From Roseovarius sp. SCSIO 43702 (GTDB lineage Bacteria > Pseudomonadota > Alphaproteobacteria > Rhodobacterales > Rhodobacteraceae): 64,000 bases of DNA. Positions 28,033-37,583 of this stretch are shown here, piece by piece; within the stretch, counting starts at the first letter, position 1; each line of letters starts with the position of its first letter. The notes beneath the pieces were generated by a model. It was given only the letters and a program-made list of their open reading frames with translations. It was not told the DNA's origin and did not search any database. The stretch covers positions 2,130,501 to 2,194,500 of the forward strand of contig NZ_CP080623.1 in assembly GCF_019599045.1 (NCBI RefSeq), given 5' to 3'. Both the position numbers and the translations under genes were made by a program.

Positions 28033-29430
28033 ATGCCCTCCCGCAAACTCTATGCCGGCGCCAAGCTGCGCGAAACGCGCCAGCGCCTCTCGCTCACGCA
28101 GAAGGACTTCGCCGCCCGCCTCGGCATCTCGCTGCCCTATCTCAACCAGATGGAGAACAACAACCGCCCGGTCAGCACCTCGGTCGTGCTGGCACTGGTG
28201 CAGGAATTCGGCTTCGACGTGTCGGAACTCAACCCCGGCGATGCCGAACGCATGGTCTCGGACATGCGCGAGGCACTGGCCGACCCGGTCTTTTCCGACG
28301 CGCCGCCCGTCTCGGACCTGCGGCTCGCGGCGGCCAATGCGCCCGCGCTCGCCCGGGCCTTCCTCGAACTCCACGCGGCCTACCGGCAGACCCATGAGCG
28401 CCTCGCCTCCCTTGACGAGGCCCTGGGCCGCGACGATGCCCAGACCCAGCAATCACCCTGGAACGAGGTTCGCGACTTCTTCCACTACTGCGACAACTAC
28501 GTCGATGCCGTAGACCGTGCCGCCGAACGCTTCGGCACACCCGACCGGCCCGGCGCGACGGCGGCGGATCTCGCCCGCGACGCCTTGGCTGAACTGGGCA
28601 TCACCATCGTGATCGAGGACAGCGACACGCTCCGCCGGCTCGACCGCGCGACGGGGCTCCTGCATCTCTCGTCCCGGGCCGCCCCCGAAACCCGCACGTT
28701 CCAGATGCTCCTGCAACTGGCGCTTCTCACGCAGGACGCGCTCTTCGAGGCCACGCTTGATTTGGCGCGCTTCCAGTCGGACGAGGCGCGCGCCATCGCC
28801 AAGATCGGGCTTGCCAACTATTACGCCGGTGCGGCGATGATGCCCTACGGCGCGTTCCTCTCCGCCGCGCGCGAGATGCGCCACGATCTCGAGATACTGG
28901 CCAGCCGCTTCGGCGCCTCCATCGAGCAGGTCGCGCACCGCCTCTCGACCCTGCAACGCCCTGGCGCCAAGGGCATCCCCTTCTTCTTCGTGCGCGTCGA
29001 TCAGGCGGGGACGATCACGAAACGGCACTCGGCGACCTTCCTGCAATTCGCCCGCTATGGCGGGGCGTGCCCGCTCTGGAACGTCCACCAGGCCTTCGAG
29101 ACACCCGGCCGCTTCCTGCGGCAACTGGCCGAGACGCCCGATGGCGTGCGCTACATCAGCCTCGCGCGGGACGTCTCGAAACCGGGCGGCGCCTTCGGTG
29201 CGCCCGTGCGCCGCTTCGCCATTGCGCTCGGGTGCGAGGTAAAACATGCCGCCGCATTGACCTTCGCAGACGGTCTCGACATCGCGAACGCCGCCGCGTT
29301 CGAGCCCATTGGCATCTCCTGCCGCATCTGCGAGCGGACCGACTGCCATCAGCGCGCGATCCCGCCGCTCGAACGCAGGCTCACCATCCGGCCCGACGAA
29401 CGCGGCGTGCTTCCCTACCGCGTCGGCTGA
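28033..29430 (+). CDS. pccR: Short-chain fatty acyl-CoA transcriptional regulator PccR
   Basis: The 465-residue ScfR-family regulator has an N-terminal XRE helix-turn-helix (AKLRETRQRLSLTQKDFAAR, SLPYLNQMENNNRPVS), a central IrrE/ImmA-like region, and a C-terminal DUF2083-type acyl-CoA-binding region with a Cys cluster (ISCRICERTDCHQRAIPPLE). RamB and PrpC regulators share this layout. It lies beside pccB and TTTGCAAA operators, as known for Rhodobacter sphaeroides PccR, which activates propionyl-CoA assimilation. The ATG at 28033 gives the normal N-terminus PSRKLYAGAKLRE. Confidence 0.88.
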   Translation: MPSRKLYAGAKLRETRQRLSLTQKDFAARLGISLPYLNQMENNNRPVSTSVVLALVQEFGFDVSELNPGDAERMVSDMREALADPVFSDAPPVSDLRLAAANAPALARAFLELHAAYRQTHERLASLDEALGRDDAQTQQSPWNEVRDFFHYCDNYVDAVDRAAERFGTPDRPGATAADLARDALAELGITIVIEDSDTLRRLDRATGLLHLSSRAAPETRTFQMLLQLALLTQDALFEATLDLARFQSDEARAIAKIGLANYYAGAAMMPYGAFLSAAREMRHDLEILASRFGASIEQVAHRLSTLQRPGAKGIPFFFVRVDQAGTITKRHSATFLQFARYGGACPLWNVHQAFETPGRFLRQLAETPDGVRYISLARDVSKPGGAFGAPVRRFAIALGCEVKHAAALTFADGLDIANAAAFEPIGISCRICERTDCHQRAIPPLERRLTIRPDERGVLPYRVG

Positions 29431-29434
29431 GCCC

Positions 29435-29956
29435 TCACCCGGCCTCTTCGAAGACGCCGCAGGCAATGCGCGAGCCCGCGTCCCCGGCGGGTTGCGAGGC
29501 ATAATCGTCGGCGCCGTCATGCATGACGAAGGCCGCGCCGTCCGCGTCGAAGATCATTCCGTCGATATCGAGCGCGCTCAGGAATACCTCGCCCTTCAGC
29601 ACGCCGTCGCTGCCCACGACCATGTTGGGCATGTCGCCCGGATGGGGGCCGCCCTCGACAAGCACGCCGTGCTTGGCGTCGCCCGCCACGTGACCTCCGG
29701 CGCTCGTGAAGTCGTCGGCACTGCAATCCCCGGTCTCGTGCAGGTGAACCGCATGAGTTCCCTCCGGCACGCCCGTCAGGTCCATCTGCACGAGGACGCG
29801 CCCCGAGGCCGTGTCGTTCAGCGTCACGGTTCCGGCAAGCTCGGTGCCGGCACCGCTTACCTGCGCGCTCGCCCGCGGCGTCATGTGATCGTCGGCCATC
29901 GCTCCGCCCGCGACCAGGCTCAGCGTGGCGACAGTGGCTATCGTCTTGGGTGTCAT
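29435..29956 (-). CDS. sodC: Cu,Zn superoxide dismutase, periplasmic
   Basis: The 173-residue protein has a signal peptide (TPKTIATVATLSLVAGGAMA). The SOD_Cu domain contains the copper-binding THAVHLHETGDC, the zinc-loop region SAGGHVAGDAKHG..GPHPGDMPN, the C-terminal FVMHDGADDYASQPAGDAG, and the Cys pair that forms the structural disulfide (GDC and RIACGVF). All metal-ligand His residues appear present. It dismutates superoxide in the periplasm. It converges with pccR, only a few bases apart. Confidence 0.92.
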   Translation of the reverse strand: MTPKTIATVATLSLVAGGAMADDHMTPRASAQVSGAGTELAGTVTLNDTASGRVLVQMDLTGVPEGTHAVHLHETGDCSADDFTSAGGHVAGDAKHGVLVEGGPHPGDMPNMVVGSDGVLKGEVFLSALDIDGMIFDADGAAFVMHDGADDYASQPAGDAGSRIACGVFEEAG

Positions 29957-30009
29957 CTCGGGGTCTCCCTCTTTCGGTGGACATTCCAGAGGGAAACCGA
30001 TGTGCCGCC

Positions 30010-30453
30010 CTACTGTTCCATCTGCGCGCCCGGCACGCAGGCAAAGGCCGCGACCCAAAGCGCGCCGCCCTCGTCGCGCCAGCCTGAATCAAGCACGTTG
30101 TGCCAGGTCTCACCGTTGCGCGAGATGACCCGCACCGACGGCCCGCCGCCCCAGTCGACGAAGACGACATTGTCCTCGGCCAGGCCGTTGGGAGAGAATT
30201 CGCGCCGGGTGATCTTGCCGATGGCGGCACCGAAGGGGCTGGTGACTTCGTTCGCATCGAAATCTATCGCGTAGCTCCTGCCATCCGCCTCCATCTGTTG
30301 GGCCGGACCCTCCATGGGAAGCTTCAGATATTGCTTGAGATCGCACCGCCATTGGCTCGCGATCGCCCACATGGGCGTCGGCTCTGCCGCGGCCGCGCCG
30401 GTCGCCCCGGCTGCCATGACGCCGAAACACAGCGCCGCACGTATCATCCGCAT
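30010..30453 (-). CDS. Hypothetical secreted protein
   Basis: The protein is 147 residues from the ATG at 30453, eight bases after a GGAGAGG site. It has a signal peptide (RMIRAALCFGVMAAGATGAA), then a beta-rich mature domain (SQWRCDLKQYLKLPMEGPAQ, YAIDFDANEVTSPFG, GLAEDNVVFVDWGGG) ending AAFACVPGAQMEQ. Two cysteines could form a disulfide. The family is not recognised. It is upstream of sodC on the same strand and may share its transcript. Confidence 0.6.
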   Translation of the reverse strand: MRMIRAALCFGVMAAGATGAAAAEPTPMWAIASQWRCDLKQYLKLPMEGPAQQMEADGRSYAIDFDANEVTSPFGAAIGKITRREFSPNGLAEDNVVFVDWGGGPSVRVISRNGETWHNVLDSGWRDEGGALWVAAFACVPGAQMEQ

Positions 30454-30618
30454 CCTTGCCTCTCCGCTCGCGTGGTGCCGGAACTCTCGCAAATTCCGGC
30501 CTCGATGACACGCGCTTTTCGGCGCCGCTCTGCGTGAAATTTCCAGTTGATTTTTCACGCATCTCCGTGGTTTCCGTATCGTGCGCCGCGTTAACAGGGG
30601 CCATTCGCACCAAATGCA

Positions 30619-30660
30619 CCGACGCGATACCGACGTGGATACCGACGTAGATACCGACGT
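30619..30660. repeat. 12-bp tandem repeat block, copy 1
   Basis: Three units of GATACCGACGT(G/A) follow CCGACGC. The 42-bp block recurs in inverted orientation at 56057-56098 with a single difference. It lies in the 296-base gap between the secreted-protein gene and betA, where no gene was found. Confidence 0.75.
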
Positions 30661-30749
30661 CCCGAAACGCCCCCAAACCCCTTGTTAACATGGCCGATTC
30701 GCACCTTCACCGCGCCGGGCCTCCCCGACACGCCGCACGGCCCGTTAAC

Positions 30750-32408
30750 CTATCGCTGGACGGTCTTCCACTCGGGATGGATCCATGGCTCGGCATTCTC
30801 GGGCGCCAGCGGCGCGCGGCCCAGAACGTGATCGGCGGCCTTCTCGCCCACCATGATCGAGGGGGCGTTGAGATTGCCGTTCGTGATGCGCGGGAAAATG
30901 CTGCTGTCTGCAAGGCGCAGCCCCTCGACCCCGATCACCCGGCACTCCGGATCCACCACGGCGTTCGGATCGTCGCGACGGCCCATCCGGCAGGTGCCAC
31001 AGGGATGATAGGCGCTCTCCACATGCTCGCGGATGAAGTCGTCGAGCTCGTCGTCCGACTGCACGGCCTCACCCGGCTGGATCTCGTGTTTCACGTAGTT
31101 TTCAAAGGCTTCCTGCGCAAAGATCTCCCGCGTGAGACGGATGCAGCTTCGGAAATCCTCCCAGTCGCTCTCGTGGCTCATGTAGTTGAAGAGGATGCGC
31201 GGGGCGTCCGCCGGATCCGCGCTCCTGAGCGTCACCTCGCCGCGCGACAGGCTTCGCATCGGGCCGACATGTGCCTGGAAGCCGTGACCCTCGGCCGCGG
31301 CCTTCCCGTCGTAGCGCACCGCAAGGGGCAGGAAGTGATACTGGATGTCCGGATAGTCCACCCCCGCCCGCGAGCGGATGAAGGCCGCGCTCTCGAACTG
31401 GTTCGACGCGCCCGGTCCCGTCCGCGTGAAAAGCCACCGCGCGCCGACATAAGCCTTTCCCAGGAGGTTCCAGTAAGAATAGAGGCTCACCGGCTGGCGC
31501 GATGCCATCTGGATGTAAAGCTCGAGATGATCCTGGAGGTTCTGTCCAACGCCCGCCCGATCGGCTACCACGTCGATCCCATGTTCCGCGAGATGCGCGC
31601 CCGGCCCGATCCCCGACAGCATCAACAGCTTCGGCGAGTTGATGGACGAGGCCGCGATGATCACCTCCTCGCGCGCGCCGATCTCCTCGACCTGCCCGCG
31701 ACGCAGCACCTCGACACCGCGCGCCCGGCCGTCACGTATCACCACCTTGCGCGCCAAGGCATTGACGACCTGACATTTCCCGGTCTTCCGCGCGGGCTTG
31801 AGATAGGCATTCGCCGCCGACCAGCGCCGACCCTTCCACACCGTCATGTCGAACGGCCCGAACCCCTCCTGCTGCCACCCGTTATAGTCATCCGTCACCG
31901 GGTATCCGGCCTGCCGCCCCGCCTCGACGAAGGCACGGGTCAGCGGGTTGTCGCGCCGCCCCCGCGTCACGTGAAGCGGGCCGTCATGTCCGCGCCAGCC
32001 CGGATCGCCGCCATGCCCACTATCGTGCCAGTTCTCCAACCTCTTGAAATACGGGAGAACATCGGCATAACCCCAGCCCGCCGCGCCCTCGTCCCGCCAG
32101 TGGTCGAAATCTCGCGCATGGCCGCGCACATAGCACATCCCGTTGATCGACGATGACCCCCCGATCACCTTGCCCCTCGGACAGGCCAGACGCCGCCCGC
32201 CAAGATGCGGCTCGGGCTCGGTCATGAAACCCCAGTCATAGCGCGCCATGTTCATCGGATAGCTGAGGGCGCCCGGCATCTGGATGAACGGCCCCGCATC
32301 CGTCCCGCCATGCTCGATCACGATCACCTCGCGCCCGGCCTCGGCCAGTCGATAGGCCATCGCGCAGCCCGCGCTGCCTGCCCCTATGATGACGTAATCA
32401 GCTTGCAT
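30750..32408 (-). CDS. betA: Choline dehydrogenase
   Basis: The 552-residue GMC oxidoreductase begins with the FAD motif [20 protein letters not shown] and has the GMC signatures [40 protein letters not shown] and, near the C-terminus, HPCGTCRMG and [13 protein letters not shown]. It oxidises choline to betaine aldehyde, usually at the inner membrane. It is the third gene of betI-betC-betA; the 76-base gap after betC contains no betB. Length is the usual one for BetA. Confidence 0.93.
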   Translation of the reverse strand: MQADYVIIGAGSAGCAMAYRLAEAGREVIVIEHGGTDAGPFIQMPGALSYPMNMARYDWGFMTEPEPHLGGRRLACPRGKVIGGSSSINGMCYVRGHARDFDHWRDEGAAGWGYADVLPYFKRLENWHDSGHGGDPGWRGHDGPLHVTRGRRDNPLTRAFVEAGRQAGYPVTDDYNGWQQEGFGPFDMTVWKGRRWSAANAYLKPARKTGKCQVVNALARKVVIRDGRARGVEVLRRGQVEEIGAREEVIIAASSINSPKLLMLSGIGPGAHLAEHGIDVVADRAGVGQNLQDHLELYIQMASRQPVSLYSYWNLLGKAYVGARWLFTRTGPGASNQFESAAFIRSRAGVDYPDIQYHFLPLAVRYDGKAAAEGHGFQAHVGPMRSLSRGEVTLRSADPADAPRILFNYMSHESDWEDFRSCIRLTREIFAQEAFENYVKHEIQPGEAVQSDDELDDFIREHVESAYHPCGTCRMGRRDDPNAVVDPECRVIGVEGLRLADSSIFPRITNGNLNAPSIMVGEKAADHVLGRAPLAPENAEPWIHPEWKTVQR

Positions 32409-32484
32409 CGGGATCGCTCCGTGATCATCTCCCCGTCACTCGGGACGGCTCTTTTCTCTAATGTTTTCCGCGAGATGTCGGACG

Positions 32485-33993
32485 CTATTCACCTCTCGGG
32501 AAACGCGCCCTCTCCTCGACGATGTTGAGGTCCATGTGGTTGCGCATGTAGCGCTCGCTCGCTTTCTGAAGCGGCTGGTAATCCCACGGATAATAGCCGC
32601 CCTGCCGGAGCGCCTCGTAGACCACCCACCGCCGCGCCTGGCTTTCGCGGACCTCGGCATCGAACTGCTCGAGGTCCCAGCGCGCCGCGGCCTCGAGGCG
32701 GAAACGCTCGATCACGTCCCTGTGCGCCTTCTCCTCGGCAAGATTGGTCAGCTCGTGCGGGTCCGCCTCGAGATCGAAAAGCTGCTCGGGATCGAGCGCG
32801 CAATTGGTGTATTTCCACTTGCCGCTCCGCAGGCAGACGAGCGGCGAATACGAGGCTTCGGCGGCGTATTCCATGGCGACGGGGCTCTGCCTCTGCGCGC
32901 CCTGGCCCAGCGAAACAAGGCTTTCACCCGCCACCCACGGCATGACTTCGGACATGTCGACCCCTGCCAGCTCACACAGTGTCGGGCAGACGTCGATCGT
33001 GCTTACCGGCGCGTCGATGCGTCCCGGCTCCATCTCTGGCGCGGCGATCATCAGCGGCACGCGCGCCGAGCCTTCATAGAAGCTCATCTTGAACCACAAT
33101 CCCCGCTCGCCCAGCATGTCGCCGTGGTCCGAGACGAACAGGATGATCGCCTCCTGCCGCGTCGCCTCGAGCGCGTGCAGGATCTCGCCCAGCTTGTCGT
33201 CGAGATAGGAGATGTTGGCGAAATAGGCCCGCCGTGCACGGGCGCGGTCCTCGTCGGTGATGTCGAAGCTGCGCCAGTCATTCGCGTCGAAGATGCGCTG
33301 GCTGTGCGGGTCGTGCTCCTCGTAGTCGAACGCTTTCACCTCGGGCAGCAAGTGTTCGCAATCGCTATACAAATCCCAGTATTTCTTCCGCGCGACATAA
33401 GGATCATGCGGATGGGTGAAGCTCACCGTCAGGCACCAGGGCCGCGCCTCGTGGCCCCGCCCGAGGTCATAGATCTTGCGGGTGGCGTGATAGGCGACCT
33501 CGTCGTCATATTCCATCTGGTTGGTGATCTCGGCCACCCCGGCGCCGGTGACCGATCCCATGTTGTGATACCACCAGTCGATCCGCTCTCCCGGCTTGCG
33601 ATAATCCGGGGTCCAGCCGAAATCGGCGGGGTAGATATCGGTCGTGAGCCGCTCCTCGAAGCCGTGAAGCTGATCGGGGCCCACGAAATGCATCTTGCCC
33701 GAAAGGCAGGTCTGGTAACCGGCCCGCCGCAAGTGATGGGCATAGGTCGGGATATCGGCGGCGAACTCGGCCGCGTTGTCATAGACCCGGCTGCGCGACG
33801 GCAGGAGACCCGACATGAACGACGCCCGCCCCGGCGCGCAAAGTGGGCTCGCGGTATAGGCATTGGCGAACCGGGTCGAGCGCGCGGCGAGCCTCTTGAG
33901 ATTGGGGGCGTGAAGCCATTCGGCCGGCCCGTCGGGAAAGAACGTTCCGTTAAGCTGATCTACCATCAGAATCAGGATATTGGGGGATGTCAT
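32485..33993 (-). CDS. betC: Choline-sulfatase
   Basis: The 502-residue type I sulfatase starts SPNILILMVDQLNGTFFPDG with a metal-binding Asp. It carries the formylglycine motif C52-A-P-G-R56 in ASPLCAPGRASFMSG and has the BetC C-terminal region (YMRNHMDLN). It hydrolyses choline-O-sulfate to choline and sulfate. The ATG overlaps the betI stop by four bases. Its place with betI and betA shows that choline-O-sulfate is taken as an osmoprotectant, carbon or sulfur source. Confidence 0.93.
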   Translation of the reverse strand: MTSPNILILMVDQLNGTFFPDGPAEWLHAPNLKRLAARSTRFANAYTASPLCAPGRASFMSGLLPSRSRVYDNAAEFAADIPTYAHHLRRAGYQTCLSGKMHFVGPDQLHGFEERLTTDIYPADFGWTPDYRKPGERIDWWYHNMGSVTGAGVAEITNQMEYDDEVAYHATRKIYDLGRGHEARPWCLTVSFTHPHDPYVARKKYWDLYSDCEHLLPEVKAFDYEEHDPHSQRIFDANDWRSFDITDEDRARARRAYFANISYLDDKLGEILHALEATRQEAIILFVSDHGDMLGERGLWFKMSFYEGSARVPLMIAAPEMEPGRIDAPVSTIDVCPTLCELAGVDMSEVMPWVAGESLVSLGQGAQRQSPVAMEYAAEASYSPLVCLRSGKWKYTNCALDPEQLFDLEADPHELTNLAEEKAHRDVIERFRLEAAARWDLEQFDAEVRESQARRWVVYEALRQGGYYPWDYQPLQKASERYMRNHMDLNIVEERARFPRGE

Positions 33994-34592
33994 CTGCTTT
34001 CCCTCCTCGAAGTTTCGGCGATGAGCGCATCGTCGAGATAGCTCAGCATCACGTCAATGGCCGCATCCGCCGCGATCGGGTCCGGCCTGAGCGCCTGGCG
34101 CAGGTAGAGACCGTCGATCATCGCGGCGAGCCCGCGGGTCAGGATGCGCGCGCGCGGCTCGGGGACAAGCTGGCGAAGCGCGTGATGCAGGTTCGACCGC
34201 AGCCGTCGCTGGTAGATGTGCAGAAGCCGCGCCGCCTCTTCCGACTTGAGCGACTGCACGTAGAAATTGAGCCATGCCGCCACGGTTTCGGGCCGGAACT
34301 GCGTGCTCGAGAAATTGACACGGATGATCGCCTCGAGCCGCATCCGCGGATCCCGCGCCATCGCGAGCGCGCCGCGTATCTCGGCACCGTAAAGCCCGAG
34401 GATATGGCGCATCGCGGCGGTGAATATCTGCTCCTTGCCGCCGAAGTAATGATGCGCCAGCGCGCTCGACATCCCCGCGCGGCGGGCGATCTGGCTCACC
34501 GTCACGTCCAGCGTCCCGCGCGCGCCGACCTCGTGGATCGTCGCCTCGACAAGCGCCGCGCGCCGTATCGGCTCCATCCCGAGCTTGGGCAT
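33990..34592 (-). CDS. betI: TetR family repressor BetI
   Basis: The protein is 200 residues from the ATG at 34592, six bases after a GGAGGGA site. The N-terminus PKLGMEPIRRAALVEATIHE matches BetI, with the HTH at ARRAGMSSALAHHYFGGKEQ. A TTG 15 codons upstream in frame has no SD. BetI represses bet genes and is released by choline. The 4-bp overlap with betC shows one operon. A BetI-box-like inverted repeat lies 58 bases upstream. Confidence 0.9.
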   Translation of the reverse strand: MPKLGMEPIRRAALVEATIHEVGARGTLDVTVSQIARRAGMSSALAHHYFGGKEQIFTAAMRHILGLYGAEIRGALAMARDPRMRLEAIIRVNFSSTQFRPETVAAWLNFYVQSLKSEEAARLLHIYQRRLRSNLHHALRQLVPEPRARILTRGLAAMIDGLYLRQALRPDPIAADAAIDVMLSYLDDALIAETSRRESR

Positions 34593-34649
34593 CCGTCCCT
34601 CCGACTCACCTGTGCGAAACCGCTTGTCAGATGGCAATATTGGCGTTTA

Positions 34650-34663
34650 ATTGACTCGTCAAT
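34650..34663. promoter_or_regulatory. BetI-box-like operator ATTGACTCGTCAAT
   Basis: A perfect inverted repeat with 6-bp arms and a 2-base centre, within TTTAATTGACTCGTCAATCA, upstream of betI. It resembles the AT-rich TTGA..TCAA operator of enteric BetI. It may also touch the divergent promoter of the solute-binding protein gene. Confidence 0.6.
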
Positions 34664-34732
34664 CAATAAGCTCGCATCGAACCCGGTTGCAGCCGGCGCG
34701 GCTCTGGCCTTATGGTTCGATCAAGGGTTCGG

Positions 34733-34751
34733 CCGCGTCACGCGGTTTTTT
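34733..34751 (+). terminator. Terminator-like hairpin in the leader of the solute-binding protein gene
   Basis: CCGCG-TCA-CGCGG is followed by TTTTTT, about 105 bases before the start codon at 34857. It could attenuate the gene or end a short leader RNA. The stem is only five GC pairs, so its strength is moderate. Confidence 0.5.
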
Positions 34752-34856
34752 GCATGGGGATCAGACAACCGGATGAGACGCTTGGAGACAACGCAGGCTT
34801 CCCGGTAGCCCCGCCCGAAACACCAGCCAGAAACGATAACCAAGGGAGAAACACTC

Positions 34857-36413
34857 ATGTCCATCATCAAAGGCGGCCTTCTGGATCGCCGCGGATTCCT
34901 CAAGACCACCTCGGCCGCCGCCATCGCGGCCACCCTGCCCATGTCGGGCGCCATGGCGCAGACGCCCAAGCGCGGCGGCCATATCCGCGTCGCCAAGGGC
35001 CACGGCCAGACCACCGACACGCTCGATCCCGGCCAATGGGAAAACGGCTACATGCTGGCGCTCGGCTTCGGCGTGCATGGCCGTCTCACCGAGGTGGCTG
35101 CCGATGGCAGCCTCGTGCCCGAAGTCGCCGAAAGCTGGGAAGCCTCCGACGATGCCGCCCAGTGGCGGTTCAAGCTGCGCAAGGGCGTCACGTTCCATGA
35201 CGGCAAGGACGTCACCGTCGATGACGTTGTGGCCTCGATCAACCATCACCGCGGCGAGGACTCGACCTCGGCGGCCGGCCCCATCGTGGCCCCGATCAAG
35301 GATATCAGCACCGAAGGCGACGACACGATCATCTTCGATCTCGATGGCGGCAACGCCGACTTCCCCTTCATCCTCAGCGACTATCACCTGACCATCCATC
35401 CCAAGTCCGACGATGGGATCGACTGGCGCTCCGGCAACGGCTGCGGCAGCTACGTGCTCAAGAATTTCGAGCCGGGCGTTTCGTCGCAGTTCGAACGCAA
35501 CCCGAACCACTGGCGCGACGATGTGGCGTGGTTCGACTCGGTCGAGATGCTGGCCGTCGTGGACCAGAACGCGCGCACGACCGCGCTCGTCTCGGGCGAC
35601 GTGCAGGCCATCGACAAGGTCGACCTCAAGGCCGCGGCTCTTCTGGGCCGCAACCAGAACGTGGTCATCGAATCCGTGGACGGCACGCAGCACTACACGT
35701 TCGCCATGTCCACCAACAAGGACCCGTTCACCGACAACCACGTCCGCCAGGCGCTGAAATACGCGATCAACCGCGAGGAACTGGTCGAGAAGATCCTGTT
35801 CGGCTACGGCTCGGTCGGCAACGACCATCCCATCGGCGCCGGTCAGCGGTTCTACAACTCCGAACTCGAGCAGAAGACCTACGACCCGGACAAGGCCAAG
35901 TTCCACCTCAAGGAAGCCGGCCTCGATTCGCTCACGGTCAACCTTTCGGCCTCCGACGCGGCCTATCCGGGCGCCGTCGACGCGGCGATCCTCTTCCAGG
36001 CCTCCGCCGAGGCGGGCGGCATTCAACTGAAGGTCCAGCGCGAGCCGAATGACGGCTACTGGTCCGACGTGTGGATGAAGAAACCCTTCACCGCCGTCTA
36101 TTGGGGCGGGCGCCCGGTCGAGGACCAGATGTTCGCAACGGCCTACAAGTGCGGCGCAGACTGGAACGACACGTTCTGGTGCAACGAGCGGTTCGACGAA
36201 CTGATGGTTTCCGCCCGCGCGGAGCTCGACGAGGACAAGCGCCGCCAGCAATACTGGGAGATGCAGGACATCGTCGCCAACCAGGGCGGCGCGATCATCC
36301 CGATGTTTGCCAACTACGTCTTCGCCAACTCGAAAGAGATCGGTCACAACGAGCTTGCGACCAACTGGGACATGGACGGCGAACGCTGGATGGAGCGCTG
36401 GTGGTTCGCGTGA
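34857..36413 (+). CDS. Family 5 extracellular solute-binding protein (peptide/opine/nickel type)
   Basis: The 518-residue protein has a twin-arginine signal (LLDRRGFLKTTSAAAIAATL, cleavage after MAQ). The SBP_bac_5 domain shows LRKGVTFHDGKDVTVDDVVA, WRSGNGCGSYVLKNFEPG and RQALKYAINREELVEKILFG. Such proteins feed dipeptide-type ABC importers in the periplasm. No permease or ATPase genes are next to it; a strong terminator follows, so it is a monocistronic orphan. Its proximity to bet genes hints at an osmolyte or amine ligand, but this is weak evidence. Confidence 0.88.
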   Translation: MSIIKGGLLDRRGFLKTTSAAAIAATLPMSGAMAQTPKRGGHIRVAKGHGQTTDTLDPGQWENGYMLALGFGVHGRLTEVAADGSLVPEVAESWEASDDAAQWRFKLRKGVTFHDGKDVTVDDVVASINHHRGEDSTSAAGPIVAPIKDISTEGDDTIIFDLDGGNADFPFILSDYHLTIHPKSDDGIDWRSGNGCGSYVLKNFEPGVSSQFERNPNHWRDDVAWFDSVEMLAVVDQNARTTALVSGDVQAIDKVDLKAAALLGRNQNVVIESVDGTQHYTFAMSTNKDPFTDNHVRQALKYAINREELVEKILFGYGSVGNDHPIGAGQRFYNSELEQKTYDPDKAKFHLKEAGLDSLTVNLSASDAAYPGAVDAAILFQASAEAGGIQLKVQREPNDGYWSDVWMKKPFTAVYWGGRPVEDQMFATAYKCGADWNDTFWCNERFDELMVSARAELDEDKRRQQYWEMQDIVANQGGAIIPMFANYVFANSKEIGHNELATNWDMDGERWMERWWFA

Positions 36414-36458
36414 TCCCTCGCTGACCGGCGCCTTCTCGCTCCGGTCGCACCCGGCATC

Positions 36459-36487
36459 GCCCCCCGCGGTTTCGCGCCGCGGGGGGC
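36459..36487 (+). terminator. Rho-independent terminator after the solute-binding protein gene
   Basis: GCCCCCCGCGG / CCGCGGGGGGC, a perfect 11-bp stem with a 7-base loop, followed by TTATT. It lies 46 bases after the stop codon. Confidence 0.85.
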
Positions 36488-36515
36488 TTATTCATGGACG
36501 CGCCGCCACCCGGTC

Positions 36516-37430
36516 TCAGAACTTGGTGGCAGACACGGCGGGCGTGGTGGCCTTGCGCTTGAGCATCGCCTCGCGCCAGCTGATGAAGGAAATCGACGCG
36601 ACGATGATCATCCCCCCGACCACGACCCAGAGGTCCACCGGCTCGTGGAAGAAGATCGCGCCGATCGACACGGCCCAGACGAGCTGAAGGAAAGTCACCG
36701 GCTGCGTCACGGCAAGCGGCGCCGCGCGGAAGGCGAGCGTCATGGTGTAATGGCCGCCCGTCGCCACGCAGGCGACCCCGAAGAGGATCAGAAGCTCCCA
36801 CGGCGTCGGTGTCACCCAGGCGGCGATGGCGAGCGGCGCAAGCCCGATCGTGACCGTCACCGAGAGCATCGCCACAACGATTCCCGCGCCGCAGGTCTCG
36901 CTTACCTTCTTCGCCACGAGATACGAGATACCGAAGGACAGCCCGGTCCCCAGCATCGCGATGTGACCTGGGCCCACCTCGCGGAAACCGGGCCGCAGGA
37001 TCACCAGCGCCCCGATCAGCGCGGCGATGATCGCCAGCACCCGCCGCAGCGCCAGCGACTCCCCGAGGAAAAGCGCGGCGCCCAGCGTCACGTAGATCGG
37101 CGAGAGATAGTTGATGGCCGTCACGTCGGCGAGCGGGATGCGCGCCATTCCGTAGAACCAGAGCGCGACCCCGGCCGTGTGAGTAATCCCCCGCAAACCG
37201 AAAAGGCCCAAGGTGAAGCGATCCATCTCGCGCGCCCTGCGCCAGAGCGGGCCCATCATCGGAAGGAAAAAGACGAGCCCCATGACATAGCGCAGGAACG
37301 CACCCTCCGCCGCGGGAATGCGAGTCCCCAGGATCTTGACCAGCACTGTCACCATCACGAACAACAGCCCGGTGGTGAGCATCCAGAAGACGCCCCACAA
37401 GGGGCCGGTTCGGGTGAGCGCGTTGATCAT
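36516..37430 (-). CDS. DMT (EamA) family transporter
   Basis: The 304-residue protein has ten predicted helices in two EamA repeats. The first repeat includes EGAFLRYVMGLVFFLPMMGP, LADVTAINYLSPIYVTLGAA and LFLGESLALRRVLAIIAALI; the second includes ATGGHYTMTLAFRAAPLAVT, QPVTFLQLVWAVSIGAIFFH and EPVDLWVVVGGMIIVASISF. Members export or import metabolites such as amino acids. The start at 37430 (MINALTRTGPLWGVFWMLTT) is the only ATG giving the first helix. It is divergent from the hydroxy-acid oxidase gene. Substrate unknown. Confidence 0.85.
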   Translation of the reverse strand: MINALTRTGPLWGVFWMLTTGLLFVMVTVLVKILGTRIPAAEGAFLRYVMGLVFFLPMMGPLWRRAREMDRFTLGLFGLRGITHTAGVALWFYGMARIPLADVTAINYLSPIYVTLGAALFLGESLALRRVLAIIAALIGALVILRPGFREVGPGHIAMLGTGLSFGISYLVAKKVSETCGAGIVVAMLSVTVTIGLAPLAIAAWVTPTPWELLILFGVACVATGGHYTMTLAFRAAPLAVTQPVTFLQLVWAVSIGAIFFHEPVDLWVVVGGMIIVASISFISWREAMLKRKATTPAVSATKF

Positions 37431-37583
37431 GGCGCCATTAATCTGCCCCTTTCGCGGAATGTCGAGGGGGCGGGCCGTTTTATTTGGCGGCACATGCGGA
37501 GTATCCTCTGCAGCCGCAATTCCACCCTCGCCGTGGCGCATTCGACTCTGGACAAACGGCGCCCCGCGCCGCACCTCTGGATC

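Noticed and set aside
30614..30688. Short frame encoding a (DTDV)n peptide across the 12-bp repeats
   Set aside because: The periodic peptide is only a consequence of the DNA repeat; there is no ribosome-binding site and the second copy lacks the ATG.
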